A stretch of 64,000 bases of DNA from assembly GCF_900185725.1 (NCBI RefSeq), contig NZ_FYAU01000018.1, forward strand, positions 124,001 to 188,000, written 5' to 3'. The notes under the pieces were generated by a model. The model made no database searches. It was not told the origin of the DNA and was given only the letters and a program-made list of their open reading frames with translations. Shown piece by piece: positions 56,267-64,000 of this stretch. The translations under genes were made by a program, and so were the position numbers. Positions within the stretch are counted from its first letter, which is position 1; every line of letters begins with the position of its first letter. This stretch comes from Stappia sp. TSB10P1A. GTDB lineage: Bacteria; Pseudomonadota; Alphaproteobacteria; Rhizobiales; Stappiaceae.

Positions 56267-57865
56267 ATGACCAACAAGCTCTATTATGGCGACAATCTCG
56301 GCGTGCTGCGCGACCATGTCGCCGACGAGAGCGTCGATCTTGTCTATCTCGACCCGCCGTTCAACTCCAACGCCACCTACAACGTGCTGTTCAAGGCGCC
56401 GGACGGGGCGCAGAGCCAGTCGCAGATCGAGGCCTTCGACGACACCTGGCAATGGGGCGAGACCGCCGAGGATGCCTATTGGCAGGTGCTGAAAGGGCCG
56501 AACAGCGAGGCGGCGCGCATGCTGGAGGCGATGCGCGGCTTTCTCGGCGAGAACGCCATGATGGCCTATCTCGCGATGATGGCGATCCGCCTCATCGAAC
56601 TGCACCGGGTGCTGAAGCCGACCGGCAGCCTCTATCTGCATTGCGACCCTACAGCCAGCCACTATCTCAAGATCCTGCTGGATGCGATCTTTGGGGCGCG
56701 CCAGTTTGAAAACGAGGTCGTATGGCAGAGAACGAATACGAAAGCTCATGCTTTCACGAGATTTAGTTCCTCGCATGATGTTATTTTTTACTATAGAAAG
56801 AGTGGTGATTTTACTTGGAATCCGCAATATCTACCTCATTCCGATGATTACATTAAATCTCATTATGGAAATATTGAAGAAGAAACTGGAAGAAGATATA
56901 CTCTGGGAGACTGTACAAATCCGAACCCAGATCGGCCAAATTTAACGTACGAGTGGATGGGGGTAACAAAAGTTTGGAGGTGGACGAAAGAAAAAATGCA
57001 GTCAATGCATGATCAGGGTAGGATCATTTATACAAAGTCCGGTGCTCCGAGATACAAACGCTATCTGGACGAGATGAAGGGCACGCCAATCAGCAGTGTC
57101 TGGACCGACATCCCTCCAATCAATTCCCAAGCCCAGGAACGCCTCGGCTATCCGACCCAGAAACCCGTGGCGCTGCTGGAGCGGATCGTTTCCGCCTCGT
57201 CCAATCCGGGCGATGTGGTGCTCGATCCCTTTTGCGGCTGCGGCACCACCGTGCATGCGGCGCAGAAGCTCGGGCGCGCCTGGATCGGCATCGACGTCAC
57301 CCATCTCGCCATCTCGCTGATCGAGCGGCGGCTGCGCGACGCCTTCGGCACGGACGCCCGCTTCACCACCTATGGCGTGCCCAAGGACATCGGCGCGGCG
57401 CGCGATCTCGCCGCCCGCGACAAGCACGAATTCGAGAAATGGGCGATCTCGCTCATCCCCGACGCGCAGCCCTTTCGCGGCGGCAAGAAGGGCGCGGACA
57501 CCGGCATCGACGGCATCGTCTACATGCGCACCGAGAAGAACCGCACCGACAAGGCGATCGTCGAGGTCAAGGGCGGGGGCGTCTCGGTCGACCAGATCCA
57601 CAAGCTCAAGAGCGTCATCGAGCGGGAAAAGGCGCTGGTCGGCCTGTTCGTGACGCTGACCCCGCCGACCAAGCCGATGATCGCCGAGGCCGCCGCCGCC
57701 GGCTTCGCCGACACCGCGTTCGGGCGGGTTCCGCGCCTCCAGATCCTGACCATCGAGGGGATCCTCGAACACCGGGAAGTGCCGCGCCTGCCGGCCGTCG
57801 ACTCGTCCGCCTTCAAGAAGGCGCCCAAGGAGAAGCAGCAGGGACAGACCTCCCTCGACCTGTGA
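56267..57865 (+). CDS. DNA methyltransferase (DPPF type) fused to an Mrr-like nuclease domain, with a transplanted central segment
   Basis: 532 residues from the ATG at 56267, with GGGAAAG upstream. Motif IV is DPPF (29-32) in VDLVYLDPPFN, and the cofactor motif comes late (DPFCGCGTTVHAAQKLGRAW), giving the beta order of amino-methyltransferases; the methylated base is adenine N6 or cytosine N4. The C-terminal part (about 388-505) fits a PD-(D/E)xK Mrr-like domain: ADTGIDGIVYM and AIVEVKGGGVS. Between them, residues about 146-267 are encoded by DNA of 40% GC (hand count over 56701-57060), against 62-73% in sampled flanks, while the frame stays open. This is where a target-recognition domain is expected. 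Confidence 0.9.
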   Translation: MTNKLYYGDNLGVLRDHVADESVDLVYLDPPFNSNATYNVLFKAPDGAQSQSQIEAFDDTWQWGETAEDAYWQVLKGPNSEAARMLEAMRGFLGENAMMAYLAMMAIRLIELHRVLKPTGSLYLHCDPTASHYLKILLDAIFGARQFENEVVWQRTNTKAHAFTRFSSSHDVIFYYRKSGDFTWNPQYLPHSDDYIKSHYGNIEEETGRRYTLGDCTNPNPDRPNLTYEWMGVTKVWRWTKEKMQSMHDQGRIIYTKSGAPRYKRYLDEMKGTPISSVWTDIPPINSQAQERLGYPTQKPVALLERIVSASSNPGDVVLDPFCGCGTTVHAAQKLGRAWIGIDVTHLAISLIERRLRDAFGTDARFTTYGVPKDIGAARDLAARDKHEFEKWAISLIPDAQPFRGGKKGADTGIDGIVYMRTEKNRTDKAIVEVKGGGVSVDQIHKLKSVIEREKALVGLFVTLTPPTKPMIAEAAAAGFADTAFGRVPRLQILTIEGILEHREVPRLPAVDSSAFKKAPKEKQQGQTSLDL

Positions 57866-59760
57866 GGCCGCGCCGCCATGCGTGGGCGTCCTCGCTGTCT
57901 GTCGTGGTGCTGCCGATGTGCTGCCGATGTGCCGTTCCCTTCGCGCCTGCCTCTCCCGGCGTCATTCCGGGCGAGGCCGCAGGCCGAAGACCCGGAACCG
58001 GGGAGGCACGGTGGGTGTGGCGTCGTTCGGGCGCGGGGCCGAGAGGCTCTCGGCTCGCCGGTCCCGGGTCGCGGCTTCGCCTTGCCCGGGATGACGAAAG
58101 GAGAGGGCGGAGCGGGAGGACGCGCAGAAAAGGGGATGCTGCCGGGAGCGGGAAAGGAGGCCCTCGCGCGCGGGAGGACGCAACGCGGGTGCGGAGTGCT
58201 GTTTCGGCCGCTCTGGGAACGAATAGCCCCCGGCGCTCCGGCTTCGCCTGCGGCCGGGGTGACCTCCGAGGGTGGGGCGTGGCCGTGCCTCCCCCACGGA
58301 GGTCATCCCGGTCGCGCGTGAGCGCGAACCGGGAACCAATGGCCCCCTCAGCGGATGTTTGTCGCACTTGATCTCTCCCCGCGTCATTCCGGGCGAGCAT
58401 CGCGAGACCCGGAACCGGGGAGGCACGGTGGGTGCGGCGTCGTTCGGGCGCGCGGCCGAGAGGCTCTCGGCTCGCCGGTCCCGGCTCGGCGCTCGCGCGC
58501 CGTCCGGGAGGACGCGAGGAGGGGGCGGAGCGGGAGGACGCAACGCGGGTGCGGAGTGCTGTTTCGGCCGCTCTGGGAACGAATAGCCCCCGGCGCTCCG
58601 GCTTCGCCTGCGGCCGGGGTGACCTCCGAGGGTGGGGCGTGGCCGTGCCTCCCCCACGGAGGTCATCCCGGTCGCGCGTGAGCGCGAACCGGGAACCAAT
58701 GGCCCCCTCAGCGGATGCTTGTCGCACTTGATCTCTCCCCGCGTCATTCCGGGCGAGCATCGCGAGACCCGGAACCGGGGAGGCACGGTGGGTGTGGCGT
58801 CGTTCGGGAGCGTGGCCGAGAGGCTCTTGGCTCGCCGGTCCCGGGTCGCGGCTTCGCCTTGCCCGGGATGACGAAAGGAGAGGGCGGAGCGGGAGGGCGC
58901 GCAGAAAAGGGGATGCTGCCGGGAGCGGGAAAGGAGGGCCTCGCGCGCGGGAGGACGCAACGCGGGTGCGGAGTGCCGCCTCTGCCGCTCTGGGAACGAA
59001 TAGCCCCCGGCTCTCCGGCTTCGCCTGCGGCCGGGGTGACCTCCGAGGGTGGGGCGTGGCCGTGCCTCCCCCACGGAGGTCATCCCGGTCGCGCGTGAGC
59101 GCGAACCGGGAACCAATGGCCCCCTCAGCGGATGTTTGTCGCACTTGATCTCTCCCCGCGTCATTCCGGGCGAGCATCGCGAGACCCGGAACCGGGGAGG
59201 CACGGTGGGTGTGGCGTCGTTCGGGCGCGGGGCCGAGAGGCTCTTGGCTCGCCGGTCCCGGCTCGGCGCTCGCGCGCCGTCCGGGAGGACGCGAGGAGGG
59301 GGCGGAGCGGGAGGACGCGCAGAAAAGGGGATGCTGCCGGGAGCGGGAAAGGAGGGCCTCGCGCGCGGGAGGACGCAACGCGGGTGCGGAGTGCTGTTTC
59401 GGCCGCTCTGGGAACGAATAGCCCCCGGCTCTCCGGCTTCGCCTGCGGCCGGGGTGACCTCCGAGGGTGGGGCGTGGCCGTGCCTCCCCCACGGAGGTCA
59501 TCCCGGTCGCGCGTGAGCGCGAACCGGGAACCAATGGCCCCCTCAGCGGATGTTTGTCGCACTTGATCTCTCCCCGCGTCATTCCGGGCGAGCATCGCGA
59601 GACCCGGAACCGGGGAGGCAGAAGCGGGTGTGGCGTCCTTCGGGCGCGTGGCCGAGAGGCTCTTGGCTCGCCGGTCCCGGCTCGGCGCTCGCGCGCCGTC
59701 CGGGAGGACGCGAGGAGGGGGCGGAGCGGGAGGACGCCAAGGAGAGAGCCGCGCGCCGTC
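57866..59760. repeat. Tandem intergenic repeat array D (four units plus ends)
   Basis: The start word GCGTCATTCCGGGCGAG recurs at about 57958, 58381, 58741, 59158 and 59576, so units are about 360-423 bases and arranged head to tail. Each contains GAACCGGGGAGGCACGGTGG, GGCTCGCCGGTCCCGG, GGGAACGAATAGCCCCCGG, and the hairpin TCCCGGT-CGCGC-GTGA-GCGCG-AACCGGGA. Units differ by replaced inner segments, as if exchanged between copies. The long open frames here only reflect the repeats. An 11-base tandem duplication (GTGCTGCCGAT) stands at the left end, after the methyltransferase gene. Confidence 0.95.
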
Positions 59761-60107
59761 GCGGGCGCTGCTCACCCCCCTCTGTCGGCTGCGCCGACAT
59801 CTCCCCCTCATCTCTTTCGCGGGGGGGAGAGGGGCGCGCGCGGCTCGGCCCGCGTGTCGTCGCCAGCGCTCTGGCAACCAATAGCCCCCGGATCTCGCGA
59901 TGCTCGTCCGGGGCGACCTCCGAGAGGATGCGAGGTCGGGCGTCATTCTCAGGGGGCGTCCCGGTTATCCCCGTCCTCTCGTCGCACGGGGCTCCCCCTT
60001 TCGTCGTATTCCGGCATAGGCTGGCATCTGCCGCGCCGGGATCTCGTCCGTATCCGGCTCAAAGGGCGGGCGCCCACAATCGGGAGCGCGGCGCGAAGGA
60101 GGGTTGA
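59761..60107. other. End of the repeat array and promoter of the DoxX gene
   Basis: Different repeat words follow (TCGGCTGCGCCGACATCTCC near 59785; CTCTGGCAACCAATAGCCCC at 59869). The second is an inverted relative of sequence at 63755-63825. Promoter and leader of the DoxX gene must lie at the right end; GAAGGAGG precedes its start. No gene is supported. Confidence 0.5.
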
Positions 60108-60497
60108 ATGAATTTCCTCAAGGGCTATTCCGCACCGCTGCTCAGCGTCTTCCGCATCGCGGCGGGCCTGCTGTTCCTGCAGCATGGCACCACCAAATAT
60201 CTCAGCCTGCCGCCGACGCAGATGTCGGGCGCCTCGCCGATGACCATGGGCGGCGCGGCCGGCCTGATCGAGCTGGTGTGCGGCGCGCTGATCGTCCTCG
60301 GCCTGTTCACGCGGCCGGCCGCGTTCCTCGCCTCCGGCACGATGGCGGTCGCCTATTTCCTGGTGCATGCGCCGCAGAACTTCTATCCGATCCTCAACGG
60401 CGGCGAGCTGGCGGCGCTCTACTGCTTCGCCTTCCTGTATCTTTCGGCGGCGGGCCCCGGCCCGATCAGCATCGACCGGATGCGCGGCGCGGCCTGA
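60108..60497 (+). CDS. DoxX family membrane protein
   Basis: 129 residues with four membrane helices. LLSVFRIAAGLLFLQHGTTK, GGAAGLIELVCGALIVLGLF and ILNGGELAALYCFAFLYLSA match the DoxX/YphA family. Members form complexes linked to thiosulfate oxidation or oxidative stress in some bacteria; the role here is unknown. A good ribosome binding site (GAAGGAGG) is 6-7 bases before the ATG. It is convergent with the TetR gene. Confidence 0.92.
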   Translation: MNFLKGYSAPLLSVFRIAAGLLFLQHGTTKYLSLPPTQMSGASPMTMGGAAGLIELVCGALIVLGLFTRPAAFLASGTMAVAYFLVHAPQNFYPILNGGELAALYCFAFLYLSAAGPGPISIDRMRGAA

Positions 60498-60523
60498 GGG
60501 TTTTCGCAGGACCATGATCCTGT

Positions 60524-60557
60524 GGGCGCGGCAGCAGTGCCGCGCCCGTTTGTGTTT
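60524..60557 (+). terminator. Terminator after the DoxX gene
   Basis: GGGCGCGGCA pairs perfectly with TGCCGCGCCC around GCAG and is followed by GTTTGTGTTTC. The same stem may also end the convergent TetR message. Confidence 0.75.
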
Positions 60558-60562
60558 CGGCC

Positions 60563-61189
60563 TCACCGCTCCGGGGCGAGCAAGCCGTCGACAAGCGCCG
60601 CGAAGACGGCGAGGAAGCCGGCCTCATTGGCGCCCGAGGCGATGTCGAGCGCGGCGCGGTCGAAGGCGGCGGAGAGCACGCCCGTCAGCGCATCGAGCGG
60701 CAGGGGGCGCAAGTCGCCTTGCGCGAGGGCCTCCGCCAGCCCCTCGCGCAGGGTGCGGCCAGCATGCAGGGCGTCGAGCCGCATGACCTCACGGGGGCCG
60801 AGCGCCGCCGGCCCGTCGACCAGCAGGATGCGGCAGCGGCCGGGGGCGCGCATCGCCGCAAAGTAAGCCCGCGCGCCGGCAAGCAGCGCCGCGCGCGCGG
60901 ACGGCGCCTCGGACGACCCGTCCTCGATCTCGCGCGCGACGGCCCGGCTTTCCGCCTCGAAGACGGCGGCGAAGAGTGCGGTCTTGTCGGCGAAATGGTG
61001 ATAGAGCGCGCCGCGTGTGACGCCGGCAGCAGTGACGATCTCCGGCGTCGAGGTGTCGGCGAAGCCCTTTTGCGCGAACAGGCGCCGGCCGGCGGCGATC
61101 AGCTCGCCGCGCATTTCGGCGGAGCGCTCGGAATTGCCGCGGCCCTTGCCGCGCCGCCGGTCCGGCTTTTCGGTCATCGTGTCGGTCAT
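60563..61189 (-). CDS. TetR family transcriptional regulator
   Basis: 208 residues. The N-terminal helix-turn-helix is complete: [40 protein letters not shown]. The C-terminal ligand domain shows no recognised ligand signature. The first 20 residues are a basic tail. A 23-base palindrome in the divergent promoter (61203-61225) is very likely its operator, so it should repress itself and the operon of the VOC, NTF2-like and FAD oxidoreductase genes. Confidence 0.95.
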   Translation of the reverse strand: MTDTMTEKPDRRRGKGRGNSERSAEMRGELIAAGRRLFAQKGFADTSTPEIVTAAGVTRGALYHHFADKTALFAAVFEAESRAVAREIEDGSSEAPSARAALLAGARAYFAAMRAPGRCRILLVDGPAALGPREVMRLDALHAGRTLREGLAEALAQGDLRPLPLDALTGVLSAAFDRAALDIASGANEAGFLAVFAALVDGLLAPER

Positions 61190-61202
61190 GGCTTTGTCCC
61201 TT

Positions 61203-61225
61203 TACATACAGACTGTCTGTATGTA
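61203..61225. promoter_or_regulatory. Palindromic operator of the TetR regulator
   Basis: TACATACAGAC-T-GTCTGTATGTA is a perfect 23-base palindrome with a single central base, 13 bases before the TetR start codon. A second, imperfect version (ATACAGGCTGCATGTAT, 61231-61247) follows at once. Two dimers could bind side by side, which is common for TetR autoregulation. Confidence 0.88.
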
Positions 61226-61352
61226 TATGGATACAGGCTGCATGTATGTGACATGGGGCGGTGCCGGCAGGCAAGGGTTTGCTGCCGGGACCGAACGAGG
61301 GACGAGATGGCCGGGCCGCAGGGGCGGCGGGCGAGAAACGAAAGGACAGGCC

Positions 61353-61784
61353 ATGAAGGTGACGAGCTATTACCCGGTGCTGATGACGGACGAGGTGGAG
61401 GCGACCGCGCGGTTCTACGAGACGCATTTCGGCTTTCGCCGCGCCTTCAGCGCCGACTGGTATGTGCATCTGCAGTCGGAAAGCGATCCGTCGGTGAATC
61501 TTGCCGTGCTCGACGGCAGCCATGAGACGATCCCGGCGGCGGCGCGCGGACAGTCGGCCGCCGGCCTGCTGCTCAATTTCGAGGTGGAGGATGTCGACGC
61601 CGAATATGCGCGGGCGACGGCGGCGGGCCTGCCGATCCTCTTGGACATTCGCGACGAGGAGTTCGGCCAGCGGCATTTCATCACGCGTGATCCCGGCGGC
61701 GTGCTGATCGACGTGATCAAGCCGATCCCGCCGAGCGCGGCGTTCCTGGCGCAATATGCGGAAGGGGCCGTTCCGGGTGCGTGA
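61353..61784 (+). CDS. VOC family (glyoxalase/bleomycin resistance-like) protein
   Basis: 143 residues from the ATG at 61353, with AAAGGACAGG before it. The vicinal oxygen chelate fold has paired beta-alpha-beta repeats: [35 protein letters not shown], and [20 protein letters not shown] with [23 protein letters not shown] members include lyases, dioxygenases and binding proteins for toxic compounds; the activity is unknown. First gene of the operon controlled by the divergent TetR regulator. Confidence 0.92.
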   Translation: MKVTSYYPVLMTDEVEATARFYETHFGFRRAFSADWYVHLQSESDPSVNLAVLDGSHETIPAAARGQSAAGLLLNFEVEDVDAEYARATAAGLPILLDIRDEEFGQRHFITRDPGGVLIDVIKPIPPSAAFLAQYAEGAVPGA

Positions 61785-61901
61785 GCGCGGGGTGGAGAGT
61801 GTGGACAAGGGGGGCGGGTGCGGCTTGCCAAGGCCGGGACGGGGAGGCCAGAATGCGGGCCGAACACCTGCCTTCTTCTCTCCCGAACATCGGAACCAGA
61901 C

Positions 61902-62312
61902 ATGCCGCATGCTGCGACCCTCAAGCTGCTCCAGGACTATTATGCCGCCTTCAACGCCGGCGACACGGCAGCGATGCTGGAGCTCGTCACCGACGACATC
62001 GCCCATGATGTGAACCAGGGCGAGCGGCGGCAGGGCAAGGCGCTGTTCGCCGCGTTCAACGACCACATGACGCGCTGCTACAAGGAAGAACTGTCGGAGA
62101 TCGTGATCTTCGCCAGCGAGGATGGCCGCCGCGCGGCGGCGGAGTTCATCGTCTCCGGCACCTATCTCGTCACCGACGAGGGCCTGCCGGAGGCTTCCGG
62201 CCAGACCTATCGCCTGCCGGCCGGCACGTTCTTCGACATTCGCGAGGGGCGGATCGCCCGCATCACCACCTATTACAATCTGCAGGAGTGGATCGCCCAG
62301 GTCGGCGCCTGA
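61902..62312 (+). CDS. NTF2-like (SnoaL/ketosteroid isomerase-related) protein
   Basis: 136 residues from the ATG at 61902. LKLLQDYYAAFNAGDTAAML, the strand with DDIAHDVNQGERRQGKALFA and the end FFDIREGRIARITTYYNLQE match the NTF2-like fold of the SnoaL / limonene-epoxide hydrolase / isomerase group. Catalytic acids cannot be assigned with confidence. It lies between the VOC and FAD oxidoreductase genes, 117 and 32 bases away, and presumably acts on the same compound. Confidence 0.9.
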   Translation: MPHAATLKLLQDYYAAFNAGDTAAMLELVTDDIAHDVNQGERRQGKALFAAFNDHMTRCYKEELSEIVIFASEDGRRAAAEFIVSGTYLVTDEGLPEASGQTYRLPAGTFFDIREGRIARITTYYNLQEWIAQVGA

Positions 62313-62344
62313 TCCCCGTTCACGCCGGCAAGGAGGCCGTTGCC

Positions 62345-63442
62345 ATGAAGGTCATCGTCGTCGGCGCCGGCATTGCCGGGCTCTCCACCGCCTGGTCGCT
62401 GATGAAGCGCGGCGTCGAGGTGGTGCTGGTGGAACAGGGGCCGATCCCCAATCCGCTGTCGGCCTCGGGCGACCATCACCGGATCATCCGCCGCGCCTAC
62501 GGGGCGCAGGGCGGCTATCAGCGGCGGATCGACGAGGCCTATGCCGCCTGGGACGAGATGTGGGCCGATCTCGGCGACAAGCATCTGGCCGATACCGGCT
62601 TCCTGCTGGTGTCGCAGACCGGGCGGGACGCGGCCGTCGACTATCGCGACAGCCTCATTGCCGGCGGCTATCCCGTTGAAGACCTGAGCTGCGAGGAGGC
62701 GGTGCGCCGTCACCCGTTCCTCGATCCGGCTGGCGTGCATTCGGCGGCCTTCAGCCCGGAAGGCGGCGTGCTGCTGTGCCGGCATATCGGCCGCGATCTG
62801 CTGGCCTTCCTGCAGGGTGCTGGTGTGACGATCCGCGCGCAGACGCAGGTGGCGGCGGTGGACGCGGCGGCAGGAAAGGTGCGGCTTGCCGACGGCGGGG
62901 AGCTTGCCGGCGATCATGTGGTGGTGACGGCCGGCGCCTGGGTGCTGCAACTGTTCCCGCAGCTTGCCGACCGGCTGACCTCCTATCGCACGGCGGTCGC
63001 CTATCTCGATCCGCCGGCGGATCTGGTCGCCGCCTGGGAGGCCGCGCCGGTGATCCTCGATGTCGGCGGCACGGTCGACGGCTATGTCCTGCCGCCGGTG
63101 CGCGGCACGGGGCTGAAGGTGGGGGCGGGCATTCACAAGGCGCGCGCCGGCGCCGACGAGCGGCGGGTGGCAGAGCCGGGCGAAGGCGAGCGGCTGCGCG
63201 ATCATTTCGCCCCGCCGTTTGCGCGGATCAAAGAGTACCGGGTGAGCGAGGTCGTCACCTGCGCCTACACGTTTACCGCGGACGAGCATTTCCTCGTTGC
63301 CGGGGAAGACCGGCTGACCATCGTCTCGGCCTGCTCGGGCCATGGCTACAAGTTCGGCGCCGCCGTCGGCCGGCGGGTGGCCGAGGGGGTGCTGTCCGGC
63401 GACCGGGCCGGCTTGAGGGAGTGGCTCGAGGCGCGGGACTGA
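62345..63442 (+). CDS. FAD-dependent oxidoreductase (DAO family)
   Basis: 365 residues from the ATG at 62345, preceded by AAGGAGG. The dinucleotide-binding motif VVGAGIAGLSTAWSLMKRG is at the N-terminus, HIGRDLLAFLQGAGVTI and VVVTAGAWVLQLFPQLADRL are DAO-type, and CSGHGYKFGAAVGRRVAEGV near the C-terminus closes the FAD site. Sarcosine oxidase-like or D-amino-acid dehydrogenase-like activity on an amine is likely; the substrate is unknown. Last gene of the TetR-linked operon. Confidence 0.93.
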   Translation: MKVIVVGAGIAGLSTAWSLMKRGVEVVLVEQGPIPNPLSASGDHHRIIRRAYGAQGGYQRRIDEAYAAWDEMWADLGDKHLADTGFLLVSQTGRDAAVDYRDSLIAGGYPVEDLSCEEAVRRHPFLDPAGVHSAAFSPEGGVLLCRHIGRDLLAFLQGAGVTIRAQTQVAAVDAAAGKVRLADGGELAGDHVVVTAGAWVLQLFPQLADRLTSYRTAVAYLDPPADLVAAWEAAPVILDVGGTVDGYVLPPVRGTGLKVGAGIHKARAGADERRVAEPGEGERLRDHFAPPFARIKEYRVSEVVTCAYTFTADEHFLVAGEDRLTIVSACSGHGYKFGAAVGRRVAEGVLSGDRAGLREWLEARD

Positions 63443-63479
63443 GGGGCGTCTCGCCTGCCGCCCCTGGCTGGGCCTCTCC

Positions 63480-63835
63480 TTTCGTCATCCCGCACGCAGC
63501 GTGAGCCAGATGCGGGATCGGAGGGCCGAGGGGCTGGTGGCAGCGCGAGGACGCCCCTTGAGCGCCGTGGCTCTCCGGTCCCGGATCTTCGGCCTTCGGC
63601 CTCGTCCGGGAAGACGAAAGGAGAGGTTGGAGCGCATGAGCTACGCTGCCAACGTCCCGCCTCACGCCCGCCGAGGGTGCCAATGGGTCCCGGGTCGCGC
63701 TGCGCTTGCCCGGGATGACCTCCTGAGAGGGAGGCACGACCCCGCATCCCCTCTGCCGTCACCCCGGACGAGCATCGCGAGATCCGGGGCCTATTGGCTG
63801 CCAGAGCGGTTGCGAAAACAGGTCAGCCCCTCCCG
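63480..63835. repeat. Intergenic repeat unit E
   Basis: Modules of the same family as arrays A-D: ATCCCGCA/TGCGGGAT hairpin near 63490-63515, GGCTCTCCGGTCCCGG, CTTCGGCCTTCGGCCTCG, and at 63755-63825 GGACGAGCATCGCGAGATCC with CCAGAGCGG. The last segment is an inverted relative of 59869-59925. No protein gene is supported. Confidence 0.82.
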
Positions 63836-63846
63836 TCGCGCGCCGC

Positions 63847-63882
63847 AAAAAAGCCGCCGTCCCGGGGGGGGGGGGCGGCGGC
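63847..63882 (-). terminator. Terminator of speE, with a 12-base G-run in the loop
   Basis: On the minus strand GCCGCCG and CGGCGGC form the stem, followed by six Ts. The loop holds a homopolymer: twelve Gs on the plus strand (63864-63875). Confidence 0.88.
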
Positions 63883-63913
63883 CTTGTTGTTTTCGGGCAA
63901 GCAGGCACAGGCG

Positions 63914-64000
63914 TCAGGCGCCGGTCCTGCCTTCCTCGACCGCATCGCGGATGAAGCGCGGCAGCGCGAAGGCGGCTGCATGCACTTCCGGCGTGTAGTA
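63914..64000 (-). CDS. speE: Polyamine aminopropyltransferase (spermidine synthase) SpeE, C-terminal fragment
   Basis: Only the last 28 codons are in the window. The peptide YYTPEVHAAAFALPRFIRDA fits the conserved end of SpeE, which transfers an aminopropyl group from decarboxylated S-adenosylmethionine to putrescine. The stop at 63914 and the terminator just downstream agree with a gene end. Recognition from a short piece, so moderately sure. Confidence 0.75.
   Translation of the reverse strand, partial: YYTPEVHAAAFALPRFIRDAVEEGRTGA

Noticed and set aside
57813-59582. Open frame of nearly 600 codons on the minus strand across array D, with a repeated peptide
   Set aside because: The peptide repeat only translates the DNA repeat. 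The frame is open in several frames on both strands and has no family match.
57866-59760. CRISPR array
   Set aside because: Units are about 360-420 bases and no short direct repeats with unique spacers or cas genes are present.

Overview
The window reads as chromosomal DNA of a GC-rich alphaproteobacterium of the order Hyphomicrobiales (Rhizobiales), probably near Stappiaceae. This is inferred from gene content: the uvrC / pgsA / moaD / moaE and carA-yqeY-dnaG-rpoD neighbourhoods, Rhizobiales-type families (DUF1402, DUF6665, DUF930, DUF3775, ELM1-like, Omp25/31-like barrel), and a small RNA with a CCUCCUCCC loop. No rRNA or tRNA gene, CRISPR array, transposase or integrase was seen.

Layout. 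1-7 kb: start of moaE, moaD, pgsA, a GNAT, a HlyU-family protein, thymidine kinase, uvrC with a short-chain dehydrogenase overlapping it by 4 bases, and a CaCA cation antiporter. 7-15 kb: outer-membrane barrel, PhnD-like binding protein, GST, a minus-strand run of secreted proteins (DUF1176, RNase T2, hypothetical), rlmJ with a GNAT, and a cold-shock protein. 15-25 kb: MBL hydrolase, DUF1402, anmK with DUF6665, DUF1624, an EamA transporter, several very small membrane proteins, a PAS protein and aspC. 25-32 kb: EF-G-like GTPase, sugar dehydrogenase, DHA2 transporter, msrP, and a minus-strand sRNA candidate. 32-36 kb: LysR, trxB, ELM1-like, Lrp, then an AT-rich two-gene island (Cys-rich small protein plus KTSC protein). 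36.4-39.3 kb: gene-free repeats and a minisatellite. 39.3-48.5 kb: greA, carB, three regulators (XRE, AraC, MerR) and carA. 48.7-54 kb: yqeY, dnaG, rpoD. 54-60 kb: TonB-like DUF930 protein, a DNA methyltransferase with an Mrr-like nuclease tail, and a long tandem repeat array. 60-63.5 kb: DoxX, TetR, and the operon TetR probably controls (VOC protein, NTF2-like protein, FAD oxidoreductase). The window ends in the 3' end of speE.

Three things stand out. First, about 7 kb is intergenic repeat DNA made of shared hairpin modules at five loci (36.4-38.9, 46.2-47.2, 54.1-54.6, 57.9-59.9 and 63.5-63.8 kb). Second, short tandem duplications of 11-16 bases recur at gene ends, leaders and inside genes; the minisatellite after greA appears to have grown out of the greA stop codon. 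Third, islands of about 40% GC interrupt the GC-rich background: the KTSC pair, a stretch before the MerR gene, and a segment exactly inside the methyltransferase where the target-recognition domain should lie, which suggests a swapped specificity domain.

The most promising undescribed items are the mosaic methyltransferase-nuclease, the anti-Shine-Dalgarno sRNA after msrP, the KTSC gene pair, the leader of the sugar dehydrogenase with two alternative pairing partners, and the strong operator palindromes at 7.27 and 61.2 kb. Start sites were chosen from ribosome binding sites, overlaps and family lengths; protein families come from recognition by eye, without database searches.
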